A stretch of 64,000 bases of DNA from Lingula anatina (GCF_001039355.2 NW_019775436.1:413617-477616); one strand, 5' to 3'; shown: positions 12,603 through 28,000, numbered from the stretch's first letter. The notes: generated from the letters alone by a model not told the origin. Program-made: numbers and translations.

Positions 12603-15600
12603 ATAGGCATGGCTATACGTATACATGTAAATCAGATTGTGACAGGCAAAAAGTTGTTAGTGTGTTACTATACTGCATAATGATGTATACACATTTAATG
12701 AAATCGAACGGAAGAAAAGCTTTTTTTTAGATTAAAATGTCTTAGCCAGTTATTTTAAAATTTTCGAGCTTTTTATAACAGGGATTTGAAATGAAAAAAG
12801 CCATTAGCAACCCTGCTTACACAAAACGTTTTGATGAGATTACAATAACGTCATATATTGATTAGTAACATTGTGATGACGTTACAAATAACGTTCTGGA
12901 TTAGCTGGGAACATACATGTACATGCTCTGTATATTAAAAGAAATAGAACCTGGATACATGTCTAATCTCGATAATACAGTGATTAGCGTGTACGGTTTG
13001 AATGCACTAATTGCCACGTCATTGCCCTTTGTGTGTTCAGAGTTTCTTAGAAATTCACTCCTCTGCCATCTACATGCATTTGCAGTTCGCAGTATCAGAT
13101 CTGTATTCTGACAGGGGAGGGACAAGTTTCCAGGAATCACTTAAACTTGAGGTGCAATGCTTCAAGGTACTCTAGAAGAGGTTTGGCAACCAAAATGAAA
13201 TTTCCTCGGGAAAAAAATCCCCCCACACACGAATCAGTGCTCGACCCTACCCTGAACATAAATTCGATGTTTTATTCCATTTTGATTCCAGTGTTTTAAT
13301 TTTAAATGACTGTCCAGTTATTTAGAACGTTTTCCTGTAGATACTATCGACGTAGGTAGTTTTATTTAAGAGGTTTTATAGTTTATAAGTTCTGAATTGG
13401 GAAATATTATAGTAGTTTTGCACGATACGTAGACACAGAATGTGTGACTTTGGGGAATTTTAAAACGCGTACAGTGTACCTTTTAGACTAATATGTGTCT
13501 CCAGTGGCGCTTCCCTTTAATTCCAAATAGACCTACGGCCCCATAAATGGATGGGTCTTTAACCCCCCTTTGCACTGGACGGCGTCCTTTCTTTGTCCCG
13601 TAGAACGGCCCTGTTTAGTTTGAGAGTTAAAAAATAATACTTAACGTGCCGACAACTGGCCGATCAATGAGCATTCATTCTGCACCCAAAGCGATGCTTG
13701 TGCCTCCTTTCTACAACCACAGCAATGCCAGTTTCATGGGCGCCAAATACAAAGGGCGCAGACAGGACGCCGTCCAGTGTAAAGGGGATTTTAATAAGAC
13801 CTACCTGAGGCCCAGCAAGCACTGTCCACGTAGACCTTCCACAGCATTTTATGGCTGACCGCTGACCACTTGCAGACCATCATGTCGTGGCCGGCGGTGA
13901 CGAACGCGTGCTCTGACGGGGATATGGCCGCCGTCCACACCTCTTCCACGTGCCCCTGGTTAATTTATGGCAAATTAGTTAAACTGTGTGAAAAACCGAT
14001 GTAAATATGCGTGATATTTACTATATAAAAGCCAAGTAAAGAGAAAGGGAAAAAACGTTACATCTTGAAGGGCTGTGACCTATGACCACCATCTTTATTC
14101 GAAACGCCCCTGGTAAATTTTGCGGAAATATATAAAAGTCTATCGTAAATTGATTTAAGTATTCGATAACTTATATCTAAGCCAGTAGCCTGGGATCAAG
14201 AAAGGAAACAAACAACCACAATGTAAGAGCCCGGATGTGACCCGGATGTGACTTCTCGCTTGGATCCTGACAGCAAGACAGAAATAAAAACCCAGACCAA
14301 TAAGTTGCTTTCTTTAACATTATTTTTACATTTTTTTTTCAGATAAAAATACCAGATGCCCACATCTTTTTTAAAACACACCTGTACAACGGCTCTGAAC
14401 TTATGCTGCAGCGACCCCTCTAGGACGATATTCTTCGTGGTTCCAACAAACAACGTGTCGTCTGCTGTCAGCAGGCTCTGGGGGACCAGCGTCCGGACAT
14501 AACCAGCGCTTTCTGGGATCTAAATTTAAAAAAGTGATAATTATTCATACAGCAGAAGTTAATACAGCAGAAATGCGGTTGATAGGAAATTTCAAGAATA
14601 TGTTCATGACGGTATTCCGGGATTGGCGCCCGTGAACGTGGTGGGATTATCACATAAAGTCTGAAGCATTTTAATGAACTAATTGTGTAAAAGTCACAGA
14701 AATAATATGGTGGAACATAATTTGCCCCATTTCTCAATAATTGTGTTCATGTATACTATCCTGTTACATGTAATCACGCTGGTTTTCTTTTTAACTAGTT
14801 CAAAAATAAGAAAGAATAAAAAATAAATGTAAAGGAAAGAAAAAGGAAAGAAAAAGGAAAGAAAAAATACTTGATTAATTATAATCACATTGTAAATGTA
14901 TGTATTAGGTTGAACGGTCGGAGAAAACCATTTTTTAATGTAAATTGTATTAGTTCTTTATGAGCAACATAAGTTACGTTCAGTGCGCGCTGTCAGCCAT
15001 ACACAAAACCACAGAAGAGCCTAAAAGCTCAATGAAGATTGTCATATGGAATCCCACAGTCCCGTATAACGAATCCATTCCATTCGGTCAATATCGGGTA
15101 ATTCCGTATTTGTGACGTCACACAAAATCTGTAAGTGCTGCCATCTGCACTTTGTCCGGATGAAGTCTTACCGTCCTGTCCCTGATGTTTCTGTACTTGT
15201 CACTGGAGTCCCAGGCTTTGATTTCGTCGCCGGCACCCGACAGTAAAGTACCGTCTTCAAGCATGCACAGGGCAAACACCGTCTTCTACAAATGTAAAGT
15301 ACCAAAATACATAAAGTGAGAAGTAAAATTAATATTTTTAATGAAATTGATTCTACGAAATTTGAAATACAAAGAATTAAGCACAACTATAAGTAATCAA
15401 TTTTATGGATATATGTTTTGCCGTAAGTCATTATTTGTTTAGCTTTATATAATACCACCAGGTTCACAATAATGATAGTAGCCCTACCCTGTGAGCGCGT
15501 CGCATACTTTCGGAGCACCGTGTGTTTATGACGTATGCGTCAGCTGAGTCACGTGACCACACCAGAATGCGACCACTGGAATCGCCAGTAATGACGTCAC

Positions 15601-16102
15601 CATTGGCAGAAAACGCTATGGCGGTCACAAACTTGGGAGGGTCTTCCTGATGAGTTGAATCAAATTATCATTTTTAATATTATATATACGGGATGTAGAA
15701 TGTGACATACAATATACAGGGAATATGAGAAAATGGAGGAGGAGGAGTTAGACTAAATTAAATACTCATCTCGCTTTGGCGTTGGATTAATGCTATCAGA
15801 GATGGACGACAATAAACGCTAAAACACAGGTGTGTGGCGAAGATTTATCTTCATTTACACAGTGCTATACAAAAAAAAAGGCCTTGCCGAGATTCGAACT
15901 CAGGATCTCCTGTTTACTAGACAGGCGCTTTAACCAACTAAGCCACAAGGCCACTACGTCAGCAAATTAAAACACCGTGCAAACAAGGATCGAAATCATG
16001 TTGTCTTTTTTATATACATATTTAACAAAGAAAAAGCTCTAGATTCTACCCTACTTATAAGAATCAATTCAAGTGAGGACCATTTTACTATATGATAAAA
16101 AG

Positions 16103-16176
<74 letters not shown>

Positions 16177-19100
16177 CTATCATTTGTACTTACTTTAAAG
16201 AAACCACTTTTCTTGTCTCTGAGGATCTTGGCAGTTTTGGACCGACTGTCCCAGAATATTTTCCAGAAGTGGATATGTTCCTCACCGTACGTCACAAGAG
16301 TCGTGTCGTCTTGCGGGTGGAAACAGCCCCATATTACCGTCTCTATGGACGTCTGAAATGGGACTCGCAGAGTAAGTAAGGTGACTTTCCGGCAGCACTG
16401 TAGATATTAGATTCAAACTGCATTCAAGCATGCAGATTTACTGTTTATATACTGTATAGTTTACTTGGTATAATATCTCATTATCATTTTTTTATTCTTA
16501 CAGTTTTAAGTGAAAACACTAAGAGATGTTAAAAACGTCAAAACGTCATTTTGGTAACAATTCTAAATGCATTTGGAACATCTTTTTAAAGGATGGCTTT
16601 ATATTTAATTTAATTTAAAATATTGTCTTTACGACGGAAATGAATATATTAATATTAAAGATGTAAATCCCATTATCGCAAATCTTTAAAAAGCTTATCA
16701 AAAAAAAAATATATATATATCAGTGTACACAAAATAAAGATATATATTTGCAATATCATTTAAGATATATAAATGATTCATCGGATGCTCGAATTTTCTT
16801 GCTGCGACGAAGGCAATAAGCAGTCGTGGCCGAGTGGTTAAGGCGACAGACTAGAAATCTGTTGGGGTCTCCCCGCACAGGTTCGAATCCTGTCGACTGC
16901 GTACCTTTTTCCCTGCTTTTGATTTTTTTCTTTCTACATAAGCAGTTTAGTCAGCGACGCATACGTACGACATATGTGAAAAATTTGCCTCTACTTTAAA
17001 CTTACGATTTCAGAATGACAATGATTTCAGATTGATATCGGACATTATAGACAAAGAAGTTGTTGTATTAAAATACATACAAAAGCTGATATAAACCAGA
17101 AAGGAACAATTCAGTTTATTATTATTATTATTATTATTATTATTTATAGATGGAAAGCAGCAAACACTCAAAAAGGCACCAAAGCAACTTCGATGAAAAA
17201 GAGACACCATAAATTGAAAAAAAAAAGTTGAATGACGATATCAGGTTCAAATGGTTAAACATTTGACATAAACAGATTATCAAAACACAAGTAAAAAATA
17301 TATCTAAGGATTTGCTCGCAATGAATCTATCGTACTAGCTACTGCGCACTTACTCCATGGGGACTCTCGCTGAATGCTACCAGATTACGCATGAACACTA
17401 CCCCTCTTGTTTCCAACGTTGTCGTATTTATAATCGACAGCTCTTCTGTATGCTACTCTAAACCAGGAGGGGGCGTGGTCATATGTTAATCTGAATGCAT
17501 TCAGCGAGAGTCCCCGTGGAGTTTGTGTGCAGCAGCTAGTGCGACAGATTCATTGTGAACCCACCCTATGACGTAAAAGCGTGCACACATCTGCATAGAA
17601 AACACACCGGACAAGTAAGAATATTTAAGCATGCATGTGAAATACTTACATCCTCTTCGTCATCCAAAGAATGCTTTGGGGCGTTTGTAAGCTATAAGTG
17701 AGATATCAAATCAGTACTCGGATATTATCATTGGGTCAATCTACTATATTGGAATATGCGCGTGTGGGCGTGCAAGCATGCATGAGAACTTGTGTGCATG
17801 TTTGTGTCAAGTACGATTTCATGCAAATTCCATTACAGTGCAAATAATTATTCTTTATTTTGATTCTTAGAGTGCGTTTAGTCATCACCTGTGCTGCCGT
17901 CATCAGCAATTTAGGGTTTAACTCCAAACGGAATAATCATGTTGATACGTATAAGAAGCCGTCTTTATTCACAGAAAAGGTTCGTTGGTTATTGTAATTC
18001 TTACCTAGATTTAGCTACTTTTTATCGATCTTTTAGCCAATCTTTGACGTAGTCAATTCTTATCGTTGCTTTAGCCAATTTTTAACGAATTTTAGCAAAT
18101 TCTTGACGTAATTGAGGTAGTTTGTAACATCGTTTTAGGTAACTCTTACCGTAGTTTTAGCCAGCATCTTTTCGTCTTGCCAGTTCCACACGCTCATCAC
18201 GTGACGCTCTCCTTCGTCTATAGCCATTAGGTACTCGCCCTCGCTCTACGGGAACGAAAATAGAATGAGGATTTCGCGGTGTAAAATTGAAACATAAAAA
18301 TCTATAAACGCTACGGGCAAAACATGAATTTTCAATGGAGTACAGATGAAACGAATCCACAGCACACCACGTTCACGAAAAAGTACATAAATATCATAAG
18401 GTTGTCTTTCTAAATAATGAAGCTAGTAGTTTGAAAAATATAATGGAATAATAACATCTTTAAAGGCCAAAATGCAAAGGCGTTTTTATTTATTGTAACA
18501 TATTAATTGTATATATATTACCTTATTCTTTGATTACACCTTTATTTATGCTTTCCAAAATTTTATTTTTATTCTGTTTAATGTGAAATGTCATTTGTAT
18601 CTTTTTCGAAGGCCCTTCATTTGTAAGAACAAAATAGTCAGTATGTGATCATTATTGCAATAGGTGTGCTGACAAAGCACATCCACTACACTTCATTTGC
18701 ACAAGGACCTTGATTTGCATAAAGGAACAGTTTTTGGTGGTCAGACCCTTAGCTGTGTGCCAGTTGAAGTAACGTTGTAGAAGAATGCAATTTTCCAGAG
18801 TAATACAGTGGCAGAATCTGGTGTGAATTGTAATTCACATCAGATCAACTTAAAAGTGTCCTGAATATACTGAAAATAAAGGAATGTCCGTTGAGATTTG
18901 CTTCTTTTTATTCTGTGACCCCGATGAGCTGCAACATTATAATTCTTTTTTTCAGGAAATTAATCAATGGTCTTACCTCCGCTGAAAAATCAAGAGAGCT
19001 CAACCCCACTTGGAAAACACCTAAACCAATAATAGCATAGGTCGAAAGGGAACGCACGTCCCAGACGCGAATGTGAGCCTGAAATAATAGCAAAATGTAT

Positions 19101-20154
19101 CAAAATTAAAAACGGTGGAGATACAGAATGGCTTCAAAAAAGTTCATCTTCATATTGAGGTTTACACAGTTTTAGCTATATAGATATTATGTCCAGATGT
19201 CAAGGTCTTTTTTATTCCCTGTGCTGCTTTTCAACACCAATGGATGTTTGAACATTGAATTGAAATCAAATAGAGAAATGTTTAGTATATGCTTTGAAGT
19301 TAGGAAATGTATTAGAAATGGCAAAGCATTGAATCCCATATCTGAATAACCACCTCACATAAACACGAAGGGGCAATTAAGAAATTTAAATCTACGCAAT
19401 TTATTTTTTTATTTTTTTATTTTTTAATTTATGTTAGAAAATATTTAGTGTAAACATACCGCCGTGTCAGCCGTCTCGCCTGCTAGCTGTGCAGTTGCCA
19501 CGTATGTCTCGTTTGGATGAAGCGCCATGCTGAAATTTGATAAAAGTTATACAGACATACACAACTGTGAATTGTTTTCTTTAAATTTCCACAGCTGACA
19601 AATCTACACTCTTGGTTTTAAATATACATGAAGTTTATCTGTCGTCACACTAACCTAGAAATGTCTTCGTTGTGTCCGGTATAATGTCGCTGTAATTCTC
19701 TTTGTTTGTCGTAAACTATGGCGACGGCCGCGACATAATACAGCAGCTCGTTGCTGGGCAACACGTACAGATTATTACGGGCGTCATGACCACGGTACCC
19801 GTAACTTAACAACCAGTTAAGGATAAAATGACCATATATGGAAACGGTGTTCTTATAAACATTTAATCGCTTTATTTAGTTTCTACTACATTCTTCATGC
19901 CATGGATGAAAATGCAAGGAGAATGTTGCCAAAATGCTCCCACTATCAATTCGGAGACATTCTCGCAGTACTCCTCACCTACAAAATGATCCTCAGAGCG
20001 TGGTTTCAAGAAATTTAGTTTAAAAAAACTTTGAGATGACCGATTAAAATGACCACCAAAGCGTTTTGTGGGTTCGTTGTATGGCATGCACCCCCCCCCC
20101 CCTCCACATACACACCAACACACGTTCTGTCAAACAAACACACACACGCACACG

Positions 20155-20189
<35 letters not shown>

Positions 20190-22010
20190 GGGGGGGGGGG
20201 CTCTGTCATAGTTTCCTTCGGCAAAAAAGGATACACCCAGTCCAATTTGAGTTTTTTGTCGGGACGCTCCCCGTCGTCGATGTTACCATCACTCAATGTT
20301 GGCGGATAAAACTCTGGAAAGACATAAACGACTATAGCTAGCAAAGCACTCGGAGAGGGCAGACCTCCGCCAAGGCTGCTCAATTTTTGTTATTATTAAA
20401 TAATCATTTACCAACTAATAAATAAGCTAAATTCTCATAGATAATTGATAAACTACAATATTTGTTGGAGTTGAAAGCTAAAATGATCAAATTGGCAATG
20501 GTGAAGAATTGAAGAATCCCATGAAAAGTCCAGATGGTGATCGGGATCACTACCAAAAATGTCATCACTTTTAAGACAGCTCATTTCTGAATTATTTAAT
20601 CAAAATCTACTCATATTTTTAGATAGGCTGGTGAAAAGCAGAAGAACAAACAAATAGTCAAATAGAGGTTAATACATTTCCTCCACCCTTATCGGAGGCA
20701 AATCGATGTCGACGTCAAATCCTTACACTTCACACAGGTTGGTGGATGTGACATAAAATACAGGGTGGTCCATAAAAAAACGACCTATTTTGAATTGAGA
20801 TGGATAGTAAAATAGGTCGTTTTTTATGGACCACCCTGTAACTTAATTTAAACCCTCTTAAACCCTCTATTCAAAGAGCTTGTTTTTTAAATGAATAAAT
20901 CTGATGATATAGACAGTTACATAGTCTGAAGAACGCTCACCTCTTCGGCGTCCGTGGATGTCCACCTTGATGACATCCACCGAGTGGTCAAGTCGTTTAC
21001 CTAGACGCTGCGTTTTCTTCTTTCCGACACCTAGAATAACAGTTTTCAGTTTTGATTTTAAATGACGGTGGCTTTTAAACTAAACAGCCTTGTCAAACAG
21101 ATACATATGCTTCTTTGTAAAGCCACATCGAGTCGACATTTACACTTTAAGTCTCATTCACTGGGTTCCCATGCTTAGATTGACCCATCTGGATCGGTAT
21201 AACTCCCTGGGGAGTCTCACTAAATTGTTCTCAACTTAAACGGCTTAAATGTCTGTCATGCCTACCGAATCAACTAGAGGGTAAAGATACTAACACCTAA
21301 CTAGCTTTACTAGGCGTGACAGACATTTAAAGTCGGTTAAGTTGATAGCAATTTAGTGAGACTCACCAGGGAGATAGATCGATCCAAATGTCTGTGGGAA
21401 TGGTCCCTATAAGCTTTTTCGTACCTTCAGGCTTGGAAAACTGGGGCGTGACAGACCTCCCTGCCTTGATGATGGCCTTTGTCCTGGGCTTGGGTATCCT
21501 ACATCTGGTGGCTATGTTGGGGTGGCTGTTTCCCCGGGCTGGCTGAGGGGTGACAGGTGACACAGAGCGAACGAAACTGGGGTTGCTCTCGTAATCTGAA
21601 GTACAGAATAGGTTGGCTACACACGCATATACACACGCACAACACACACACATTTGTGCGAGCGCGTGCTCTCACACCCACCCACTCACCCCCCTTCCCA
21701 CACACACACACACACAGACAGAGAAAACCCTCCTCTTATAGCTTTAGAAAACACTTAAAACACTATAACTAGTAAATATAACTCCCATTTGAACTGCAGG
21801 GACTTAAATTCCATGGGCACTCATAATTGTTAAATGTATAAACTAAATCGCATTGAACAATTTTAAAGAAGTTGGTAGAATCGATATTTTAATCACTGGA
21901 TTATTCTTTTATGTTTTAAGTGGGCATAATATCGTAATGCGTTTAAGTTACTTTTATCTTTCACTCTTTTATAGTGCATGTACAATTTAATTTTCAGTTG
22001 CAAGAACAGA

Positions 22011-22059
<49 letters not shown>

Positions 22060-25000
22060 TGGGATATTTGGTCTTCGTATTTTCTTGGGTTTCCTGAGGG
22101 CCGCCTGCCCCGTGATGAGCGAGTCGTTACTCGAGTTACTACTGGGTGCTTCCCGCTTGCTGAACGCGTTCGTCAACATTTCTTTGGGCCTCCCCTCACG
22201 CCCACATGCAATAAACAGGTCGTGGTCCTTAAAGTCCCTGTGGAGCTGGGAGAAACTTTGGACCTATGAACGAGAATATGAAATAATCTTTTTTTTTTTT
22301 TTTTGCATTCCAACAAAGGAAAACATTAAGTAATAGCACAATGATAAAATACTGATAACTATCTGACACAATGCATTCTTTTTATGATCAATTCTTTGTT
22401 TTCAATGGACACAGTATTGTGTACATACTGTATATAAATACGTATTCATTTGCCCTTTTCCGCCTTATAAGAGGAGGTGACCTGGTCGATTTCGTGATCA
22501 ATTATATAAATAGCCACTATTCCACGTGTTTCTACAGAAAACAGCTTCTTTGTTTTGATGTAATTTCATCGGTGCTAGAAATATAACGCTTATGGCGTTT
22601 ACCTATAATTGGTTATATAAAGTAAATATAGAGAGTCACTCGTGAAGTTTTCAATTGACACTACAATATGATTCTCCCTGACAACTCTGTATTATTTATT
22701 TGACCGAATTTCAACGACGGTGGACTCGGTGTGCAAATACGTTATTTTTGTCGTTGAATCGGAAATTTGAGAACATTTTACCAGCGTTTTTTATTTAATC
22801 ATCAAACAAGATTTCTTTAGAAACTCAAGTGCCTTCAGTAAATTAATTGAAAAGATGTTTTGCGCTGACACTACAAAAGAAAAATACGGATATTCGTAAT
22901 CCAAGAATACAACGGTAAATATGTTATTCGCTGGCTATTTGTCGGCAGCGTAATCAATCTTGAAAGACTTGACGTAACAAGTGAAAAAAAAGGAATAAAA
23001 AATAAAATAAAGATAAAAATAACGTAATACGTCATTCTTCATCTTCTTTTGCTTCTTCTTCTTCTTCTTCTTCTTCTTATAATTATTATTATTATTATTA
23101 TCATTTTTTAAAAATAATATCCTCTTTACAGCTCCTACCTCAAGAGAAAGTACAAAGAAGGTAAGGTTTACTTCACCCTTCACTGAATTTACTTACTCTT
23201 ATGCTGATAGGCACCTACCGCAACTGGTTCAATCAGATGGAAGGAAAATAAGGGCACGTGTACTCGAGGTTTCTTTTTTTCTTTCTTTTTTTTTTTATGA
23301 AAATAAGAGTTTTTGCACCAAAGCTTTTTATTTGAGAATATATTAAAGCCCAGTCTCCGAAGGGGACCCATTGGAAACGAAAGGTCAAGATCAACCATTG
23401 TTTTTAGATGTTGCCGTCAGGGGCGGATATTATACTATTAATATTAAGCGCAGACAGCTTGACAGACTGAAAAATTTGCAGATTCAGTGTGTAAGAAATT
23501 GTTAATAATTAGCCAACAGACACCCTGGGACAAAATGTGCAGTGTGCCTTTAACTGTTACCGTTCAATGGGGTTGGTATAAATAAAACCTCGAAACTCGG
23601 GGCGCCATTTGTGGAAATCGAAATGGATATTACGTTTACGTGAAAGAGACTGCAATGAGCGCTTGGGTCATTTTAGAATATCAAAAGGCCCTTGTTGCCG
23701 AAACGGAAAGGGTTGAAGCGTTTTGTAAACAACATTTTGCCTGCTAAACGGTATTTGAAGCTTCCCTCAACTCCACAAGGGTGACATAAAGAAAGATGTT
23801 TACATATTTCTTACAATAATTCCATCCAACGAGAGATAAGAAAAGAAAAAAAACTCGTAACAAAGATTATGTGAATATTTGGGTTGGTCCATTGCTGACT
23901 TATGCTTGGTTTACGCTATTTATCGGGATAGAGCTGAATATATTTTCACAAAATTCACAATGAAGCGGATTTTGATTTTCGTTCGAAACTTTTCCTTTGT
24001 GTGTATTGTGAAAAAAAATCATCATATGCATGTATCTAAAACGCTGCGCAACTTAACGTGATTTCTTAATCAAACTAGCGGATCACCTACAACGAGATCA
24101 AGCACATTCAAGTTCAATTAGCTATGGGCGTATCTGTTGTAGTTGTAGCAGAGGCTAATAGAAATAACGTTCGTGGCATAATTTCCATATAATAACACTT
24201 TTTTGCGACAAAGGGTTTTTAAATAGTTCCACGACAATTGCGGGTTATTAATCCAACGGTAGTAATTGGCAGTTATACCACGTTTAAAATGGTTTGTCCA
24301 CTTGTTACTTTTGTTCTGACCTTTCACGAAAGCGTAAAATTATTGACCAATCTGTATATGGAGAACTTTGAAGAAGCCGTATTGGGAGACCATGCCCAAA
24401 CCTCCTCGACTTTGGTTGAGATATGTAGATACCACAGAGACCACGTGACCGCTATCTCCGACTATATCAACATCCAAGACCGTAACATCACGTTCACAAG
24501 GGAGCTGGAGGAAAACAATTCTACTGCATTCAGAACAGCGGACAAACTGATCCGCGGATCAAATATGGCCACCGACTTAAAAGCTTGCCGCTTGACACTG
24601 AATAGATTCCCCGCGGGGATTACGCAACAAACATTCAAAAAGGTCTGCTATATTTGATCCGCGGATCTGTTAGTCCACTGTTCTGAATGCTCTCTTACAA
24701 GTGAAAGTGAAAATGAAAGTGATGGCCTTTCGAGCCTGAAAATCTACAGCAGGCCCGTAGCCAGGGGGGGGGGGGGTTCGGGGGGTTCGAAAGAACCGCC
24801 CCTTTTGGTGGAAAAAGGTCCACTCTTGGTAAAATTTGATCTGGGTTCATTAAGTTTTTATGGAAAAAGGTCCACTTTTTCAGAAAAAGAACCCCCCTTT
24901 TGAAATTGCTGGCTACGGGCCTGTTCAGGATGGCCACACATATTAACCAATACTTCAACCTCCGCAATTTGGACACCTACCTTCCTAAAAGGTTCCTTGG

Positions 25001-28000
25001 CCGTATAAAGGCTGGTCACCGGTGGTTTTAGCAGCTTGAGCATTGCAGTAATGTCCTCCAACATCTCTTCGAAAGTTTGATTCGTTTTCGGGTTCAGGAT
25101 CACCTTTTCTATGCTATTCCTGTGCGTGTTGCTCATAATGGACAATATACGAGGCGAAGCGTTTGATGTCGACAAAACATCTCCGTTTTCACCAAGAAAT
25201 AATTGCTTTTCGTGTTTGCGAAATTTCCCTGCCGATGGCTTACGGTTATTCCAGTATTGTTCTTTAGAATTGCCGTATTGAACGTTGAGACGTATTTTCT
25301 TATCGTTTGAAACAACGTAATCTTTACCACCAACGAAATCCTTAACGTCCGTTATCTCTCTCCCCTCGGGGAGGCTAAACACATGCCGAACTCCCTTCGT
25401 TAGGGGAATCTTTTCCGTCAACCAAGATAATAAAGTTTCGAAAGACACAAAGCACTTCTGGCTGACAGCCGTTTGAATACCTTTAAAATGTGGGTCGTCG
25501 TTACGGTAAAAAGTCACAAGCCTGCCGCGCTTACTGAACTTCTTGTGCCCATGTCCCTTATTCGGGCCCGTGTCCTTAGCCTCCCGTAGCTTAGAGGCCT
25601 CAAAGCGACCGGCGTCCTCGTAGGGGCGAGTGAGGGCCTTGTTGCGGGAGAGATGCGGATTGGGGTAAATCTCGTAATCCATCTCGTCGTGATCAGAGAC
25701 CATGTCGTCCTCGTCCTCATAGTCCGAGGCGTTGCCCTCCACTGGCACCCCGCCTACTAACTGGCGTCGGTTGAGGTAGTTCTGGAATATGTGAAATATT
25801 ATATTTTGTTAAGGGCAAAGTAGGAGGTGTGCGTGTGTGTGTGTGTGTGTGCGTGTGTGTGCGCGCGCGCTTGTGGGGATGAGGAGGTCGGTGGATTTGG
25901 TGATCAGATATTGTACCTTTGTCTTTGTCAACTTAACATTTAACATTCATTCAAAGCACTGTACATGAGAGTGGTTTGGGTCTTTTTAAAAATAGTTTTA
26001 ATCGAGAAATCTTAGGGTATCACCCCTGCACTATGCAGCGAAGAACAATACATCAAATCCGCACCCACTCTGGGTAAAATTGGTATCTAGGTACACGAAA
26101 GTTTCATGGTAAAAAGTCCACTTTTGCAGAAAAAGCCCCCCCCCCTTTTGAAATCGCTGGCTACGGGCCTGAGAGGCATACTGACATCAGAGAATTGGGT
26201 TTTCAGAGTCCTGTGAAAATCTGGGTTGATATTCTATACATAACATTTCATATTTTTGAACTTATTGGCATGGGCGTGGCTTCGGGAAATACCGCCTATG
26301 TTAAGCACTAAAAAAGGACACTCCTGTTAAAACAGCTTTGGAAAATTTTAAAGGCAACTTTACCTTAAAAAAAGCTTAAAAATGAAGGACATATTTGTTA
26401 ATCTTTCTATTAACAAGTAGCAGCACTACAGGAAAATTACAATTTTTAAAAGTTTTGTGAAAATCATCAGTAAGTGTCTCTAAAGGCACGGTGCTTGTCA
26501 TCCCCTACCGACGCTACTTTTAGTCAAAAATTAGTTTTCAACTGTTATTCTTAATTGGTTTTTCTTTGCACGATTCAAGCTACCTGCCGTAAGGGACTTT
26601 GCTTACAATAAACATACTAAAATGTCGATCTATGCCGTTTGTTAAAAATCTATTCAAAACTAAAAGAAGCAAAACTTAAAAAGCAAATCATAGGTAGAGT
26701 AGCATCAGGCAGGTCTGCAATTGAAGTTCAGTGCAATCTTTTCAGTAATTTTGATGAAATGTCATTTGTCCTTAATGCTGGTGATGTCATTTCTGGGTCA
26801 TTCGTCACAGCTCGTATACGGCTTTTGTATATTAGCGCCAGCTAAGGCGTTCAATAATGAGAGCACTAAATAATTTAGTGTCGTTTGTTTTTCAAACCTG
26901 TCGCGGGACCTTATAACATCACATGGAATTAGTTGGGGGGGGGGGGGGTTAAAAACGCTCTTTTTATCGGAAAAGGTCCAATTTTAATCAAAATTTAGCT
27001 CAACTAAAAAAAAATATGAAAAGGCCCGTTTCATTATTATTTTTTTATTATTTTTTTTCAGAAATGGAACCTCTTTGAAATAGTTGACTACAGGCCAGTG
27101 AAAACTTCTGAAAAGAAATCCATATGAATGACTCTAGGATATGTTGCAAACGGCGAGGAGATCAGTGCATTCAATATCAACCTGACAAGTTCACGAAAAT
27201 AGCGGTTTTCCCCGTGGGATTATTATGCAACTTAATCTCCTATTATATCCCAAATTATGGTGGCTAGATGACAACACTTGGATTTAAAGGTTTTAACAAC
27301 AAACCCGCGTTCAGCGCCTTTAAAGTAAAACCATAGCGGAAGCACCACTTAGAGAGAAAGCATGATATAAATTATACAATATATAGGTAACACAGCGTGG
27401 ATCGGATTATAAAGTGAGAGAAATACAGCGTCACCCCCATACCTGTACATAGCTGTTGTTGCTACCTCGGCCATGATACGTCCCGTGCGCCATCATGAAA
27501 ATATGTCGCAGCTATTCTCCAGACGCTACAATTCAATATTCAGCTACCTCTATCATAATCCGTCTTACTCATTAAGTCAGCCCATCCTTGACGAATGGTG
27601 TCGTACATTACTTGTCACTTAAGATGAGCGAAAACACCAGAATATCTCCCCCATAGGCCTACTACGTGATACGCTTAAAGAGCGCAAAATATTCAATACC
27701 AATGCAAGGTGTATTCCGGGACGCCTTTTTGAAGATGTAGATCTAATTTGCTCGTTCGATTTCGGATATTTTTTCTACAGAGGTTGGGCTCCCGACGGAA
27801 CTACCCGATATCGTCATAGCGATCCATTGTTTGCAATATCGAACTGATTCGAGTGTAAATAAATCCAACTACAGGCTTTAGTTACATCCCAAATTTGTAT
27901 AGCTGGTCCTTTATTGGCAAGACAATCTACCAGTCATGTACTTGTTTCCACTAAACGATACTCGTAAGATTATTGACTATCAAAGCGCCAGGGCCTATTT

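Larger units (their letters stand above)
22264..24980 (-). other. Intron between exons 2 and 3 of the DCX-EMAP-like gene
   Basis: Holds T/A-rich low-complexity tracts (23041-23115, 23270-23296), a GATCCGCGGATC-family element (24526-24690) and a CAGGCCCGTAGCCAG-family element (24750-24923). The 139-codon plus-strand ORF at 24238-24657 runs through the first of these and has no family resemblance. The part right of about 24479 is repeated from 29967. Confidence 0.6.

Noticed and set aside
24238-24657. 139-codon plus-strand ORF
   Set aside because: It runs through a foldback transposon and its frame is not kept in the second haplotype.
26639-26845. Short ORF seen in both haplotype blocks
   Set aside because: The copy near 32190 has a two-base deletion that breaks the frame; probably non-coding intron.
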